Shown here in pieces: positions 4,778 to 6,008 of a DNA stretch of 6,008 nucleotides (positions within the stretch are counted from its first letter, which is position 1; each line of letters begins with the position of its first letter). Source of the stretch: an uncultured Collinsella sp. (GTDB lineage: Bacteria > Actinomycetota > Coriobacteriia > Coriobacteriales > Coriobacteriaceae); assembly GCA_900541855.1 (NCBI GenBank), contig UQLD01000036.1, positions 1 to 6,008 on the forward strand, in the 5' to 3' direction. The position numbers were made by a program, and so were the translations under genes. Under the pieces are notes generated by a model that was not told the DNA's origin, searched no databases, and worked only from the letters and a program-made list of their open reading frames with translations.

Positions 4778-5893
4778 ATGAAGATGCTCGATTACGTTCA
4801 GCTTGCCCATGTGCGTATGGGAGAGAACCTCGAGCGTTCGTCTGAGCTGGTAGCGCAGCTCGTTGATATTTTCCAGTCCGGTTCTTTTGACGCGCTGCGC
4901 ATCGTTGCTTCGGGTTCGTCGCGCCATGCTGCGGATTGCGCCCGCGATTACCTGCAAGATGCGCTGCAGATGCAGGTGTCCGTTGTGACGCCCGAGGCCT
5001 TCGTCGATTTTGAACACACCTATCCACAGCATGCGCTTAACATTGCCGTCTCGCAGAGCGGCTATTCAACCAATACGATTGCGGCGCTCGATTACATGCG
5101 CGCACACGATATGGCTGCAGTTGCGCTCACGGCAAACGTCGAGGCACCCATCAAGGAACACGCTGACATCGTTCTTGACTACGGTGTGGGCGTCGAGTCG
5201 GTGGACTTTGTGACTCTGGGCGTCGAGGTTCTCGTTGAGTACCTGGTGCTCTTTGGTATTTACGGCGGTCAGGCGCGCGGAACGATTGACGCCAAGGGCG
5301 TTGCTCAGCGTCTTGATGACCTGCGCGAGGCTATCCAGGCTAATGCCGTGATGTGCAAGACCGCCGAGGCATATGTCCAAGACCACATGCTCGAGCTTTC
5401 TGAGCACACGCCCGCTATGGTCGTCGGCAACGGCCCCAACTACGGTGTTGCCGAGGAGGCGGCGCTCAAGCTGAGCGAGACCATCAAGATTCCTGCCATG
5501 CATCACGAGGGCGAGGAGTTCGTCCACGGTCCCGAGATGCAGATCGTTCCGGGCTACCTGGTGTTTATTGTCGACGATCCGCAGGGGTCGGAGCGTCTTG
5601 CGAATATCGCCGATGCGCTATCGAACGTTACGGCAAAAACGGTGCTGCTCACGGCCCATCCCAAGGGTAGGGCTCACGAGGTTGTGGTGCCTCAGGTTGC
5701 TCTGCTGCTCAGCGCAATTCCCAATCTCGTGTTCTTCCAGACGATTGCGGCAATAATCGCCGAGCGTCTGAAGTCATGGGACGTTCACCCGTATCTCGAT
5801 GCTGTCTCCAAGCAAATGGAGGTCAAGGCAGAGGGCTACGAAGAGTCAGTCAATGCGCTTAAGGCCAAAGCGGCTGAGTGTTACGGAATGTAA
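4778..5893 (+). CDS. Double-SIS-domain sugar-phosphate isomerase/deglycase (GlmS isomerase-like, AgaS/FrlB type)
   Basis: A cytoplasmic enzyme of 371 residues made of two SIS domains and no glutaminase domain, so it cannot use glutamine as GlmS does. SIS 1 (about 25-165) has the phosphosugar-binding VASGSSRHAAD (43-53) and VSQSGYSTNT (91-100). SIS 2 (about 205-345) has VVGNGPNYGVAEEAALKLSE (215-234) and EGEEFVHGP (244-252). Glu227, Glu234 and His250 keep the spacing of E. coli GlmS Glu481, Glu488 and His504, and Lys345 in AVSKQMEV may match Lys603. The catalytic set of the isomerase half therefore appears present. Known relatives without glutaminase are AgaS (galactosamine-6-P deaminase), FrlB/GfrF and GfrE (deglycases of Amadori-compound 6-phosphates). 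The substrate cannot be chosen from sequence alone. The ATG at 4778 has GAGGTGA four bases upstream; an in-frame TTG at 4739 lies within the palindrome and is rejected. Probably the first gene of an operon with the gene at 5954. Confidence 0.88.
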   Translation: MKMLDYVQLAHVRMGENLERSSELVAQLVDIFQSGSFDALRIVASGSSRHAADCARDYLQDALQMQVSVVTPEAFVDFEHTYPQHALNIAVSQSGYSTNTIAALDYMRAHDMAAVALTANVEAPIKEHADIVLDYGVGVESVDFVTLGVEVLVEYLVLFGIYGGQARGTIDAKGVAQRLDDLREAIQANAVMCKTAEAYVQDHMLELSEHTPAMVVGNGPNYGVAEEAALKLSETIKIPAMHHEGEEFVHGPEMQIVPGYLVFIVDDPQGSERLANIADALSNVTAKTVLLTAHPKGRAHEVVVPQVALLLSAIPNLVFFQTIAAIIAERLKSWDVHPYLDAVSKQMEVKAEGYEESVNALKAKAAECYGM

Positions 5894-5894
5894 G

Positions 5895-5938
5895 CGGGTT
5901 TTGATGCCCGTTGGCATGGGGGATGTGGAAACAACCCC
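5895..5938 (+). promoter_or_regulatory. Two small intercistronic hairpins before the next gene
   Basis: The 60-base gap between the SIS gene and the next gene holds CGGG/CCCG (5895-5898 with 5907-5910, 8-base loop). It also holds a second stem, GGGG-A-TGT / ACA-A-CCCC (5919-5926 with 5931-5938), closed by GGAA, a GNRA-type tetraloop. The second hairpin ends three bases before the ribosome binding site AAGGAG (5942-5947). No T-tract follows, so these are not terminators; they could be mRNA processing or stability elements. Confidence 0.35.
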
Positions 5939-5953
5939 AGAAAGGAGAGACAA

Positions 5954-6008
5954 ATGAAGGAAACCGAGAAGATCGAGATCATGCATTTCGACCAGGAGGG
6001 CTATCTCG
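5954..6008 (+). CDS. Start of a further gene, probably a second SIS-type sugar-phosphate protein (partial)
   Basis: Only 18 codons are inside the window; the gene is cut by the window end. The ATG is preceded by AAAGGAGAG at good spacing, better than that of most genes here, which suggests high expression. The residues MHFDQEGYL (10-18) resemble the N-terminal 'FDEE.YL' segment seen in many SIS-domain Amadori deglycase and phosphosugar isomerase proteins. With so few residues this is a guess supported by the neighbouring SIS gene. The gap of 60 bases and the same strand suggest one operon. Confidence 0.5.
   Translation, partial: MKETEKIEIMHFDQEGYL

Noticed and set aside
5066..5527. 153-codon minus-strand open frame
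   Set aside because: It is antisense to the SIS gene, which has clear catalytic motifs over the same stretch.
4778..5893. Annotation as glucosamine-fructose-6-phosphate aminotransferase GlmS
   Set aside because: The N-terminal glutaminase domain with its Cys1 nucleophile is absent and the protein has 371 residues instead of about 600. The start is supported by a ribosome binding site, so this is not a truncation artefact.

Overview
The window looks like chromosomal DNA of a high-GC gut actinobacterium of the class Coriobacteriia, most likely Collinsella or a close relative. That is an inference from the codon choice, the GC-rich genes, the style of the proteins and the purine-rich ribosome binding sites. 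No rRNA or other taxonomic marker is present. No insertion sequence, phage gene, CRISPR array or tRNA was seen.

Layout. Bases 1-170 hold the 3' part of what looks like a structured RNA: a closing helix, three internal hairpins, then a strong Rho-independent terminator. That terminator abuts the stop codon of murB (minus strand, 169-1131), a cell-wall enzyme gene. A divergent gap of 183 bases separates murB from a LacI-family repressor gene (1315-2343, plus strand). Next comes a 248-base gap holding a perfect 31-bp inverted repeat, probably a dispersed palindromic element. A small conserved protein of unknown function follows (2592-3080), with an A9 tract inside a hairpin.

The second half is a sugar-related locus. 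Two GntR/HutC-type regulators with UTRA effector domains (3119-3886 and 3871-4584) overlap by 16 bases and are probably co-translated. A 193-base regulatory gap then carries two good palindromes. One, CTGTATATACAA, fits the published HutC-subfamily operator core GT-N-TA-N-AC exactly. The other is a 19-bp imperfect palindrome just upstream of the next start codon. The next gene (4778-5893) encodes a double-SIS-domain protein that matches the isomerase half of GlmS and has no glutaminase domain, so it is a deaminase, deglycase or isomerase of an amino-sugar or Amadori-sugar phosphate. A further gene starts at 5954 and runs off the end. Its first 18 residues resemble the start of other SIS sugar-phosphate proteins.

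How the genes may work together (inference). The two HutC regulators probably sense a phosphorylated sugar or sugar-amine and control the SIS genes through the palindromes between them. Two adjacent SIS genes would recall the gfrE-gfrF (glucoselysine/fructoselysine 6-phosphate deglycase) or agaS arrangement. The transport and kinase genes that would decide this lie outside the window.
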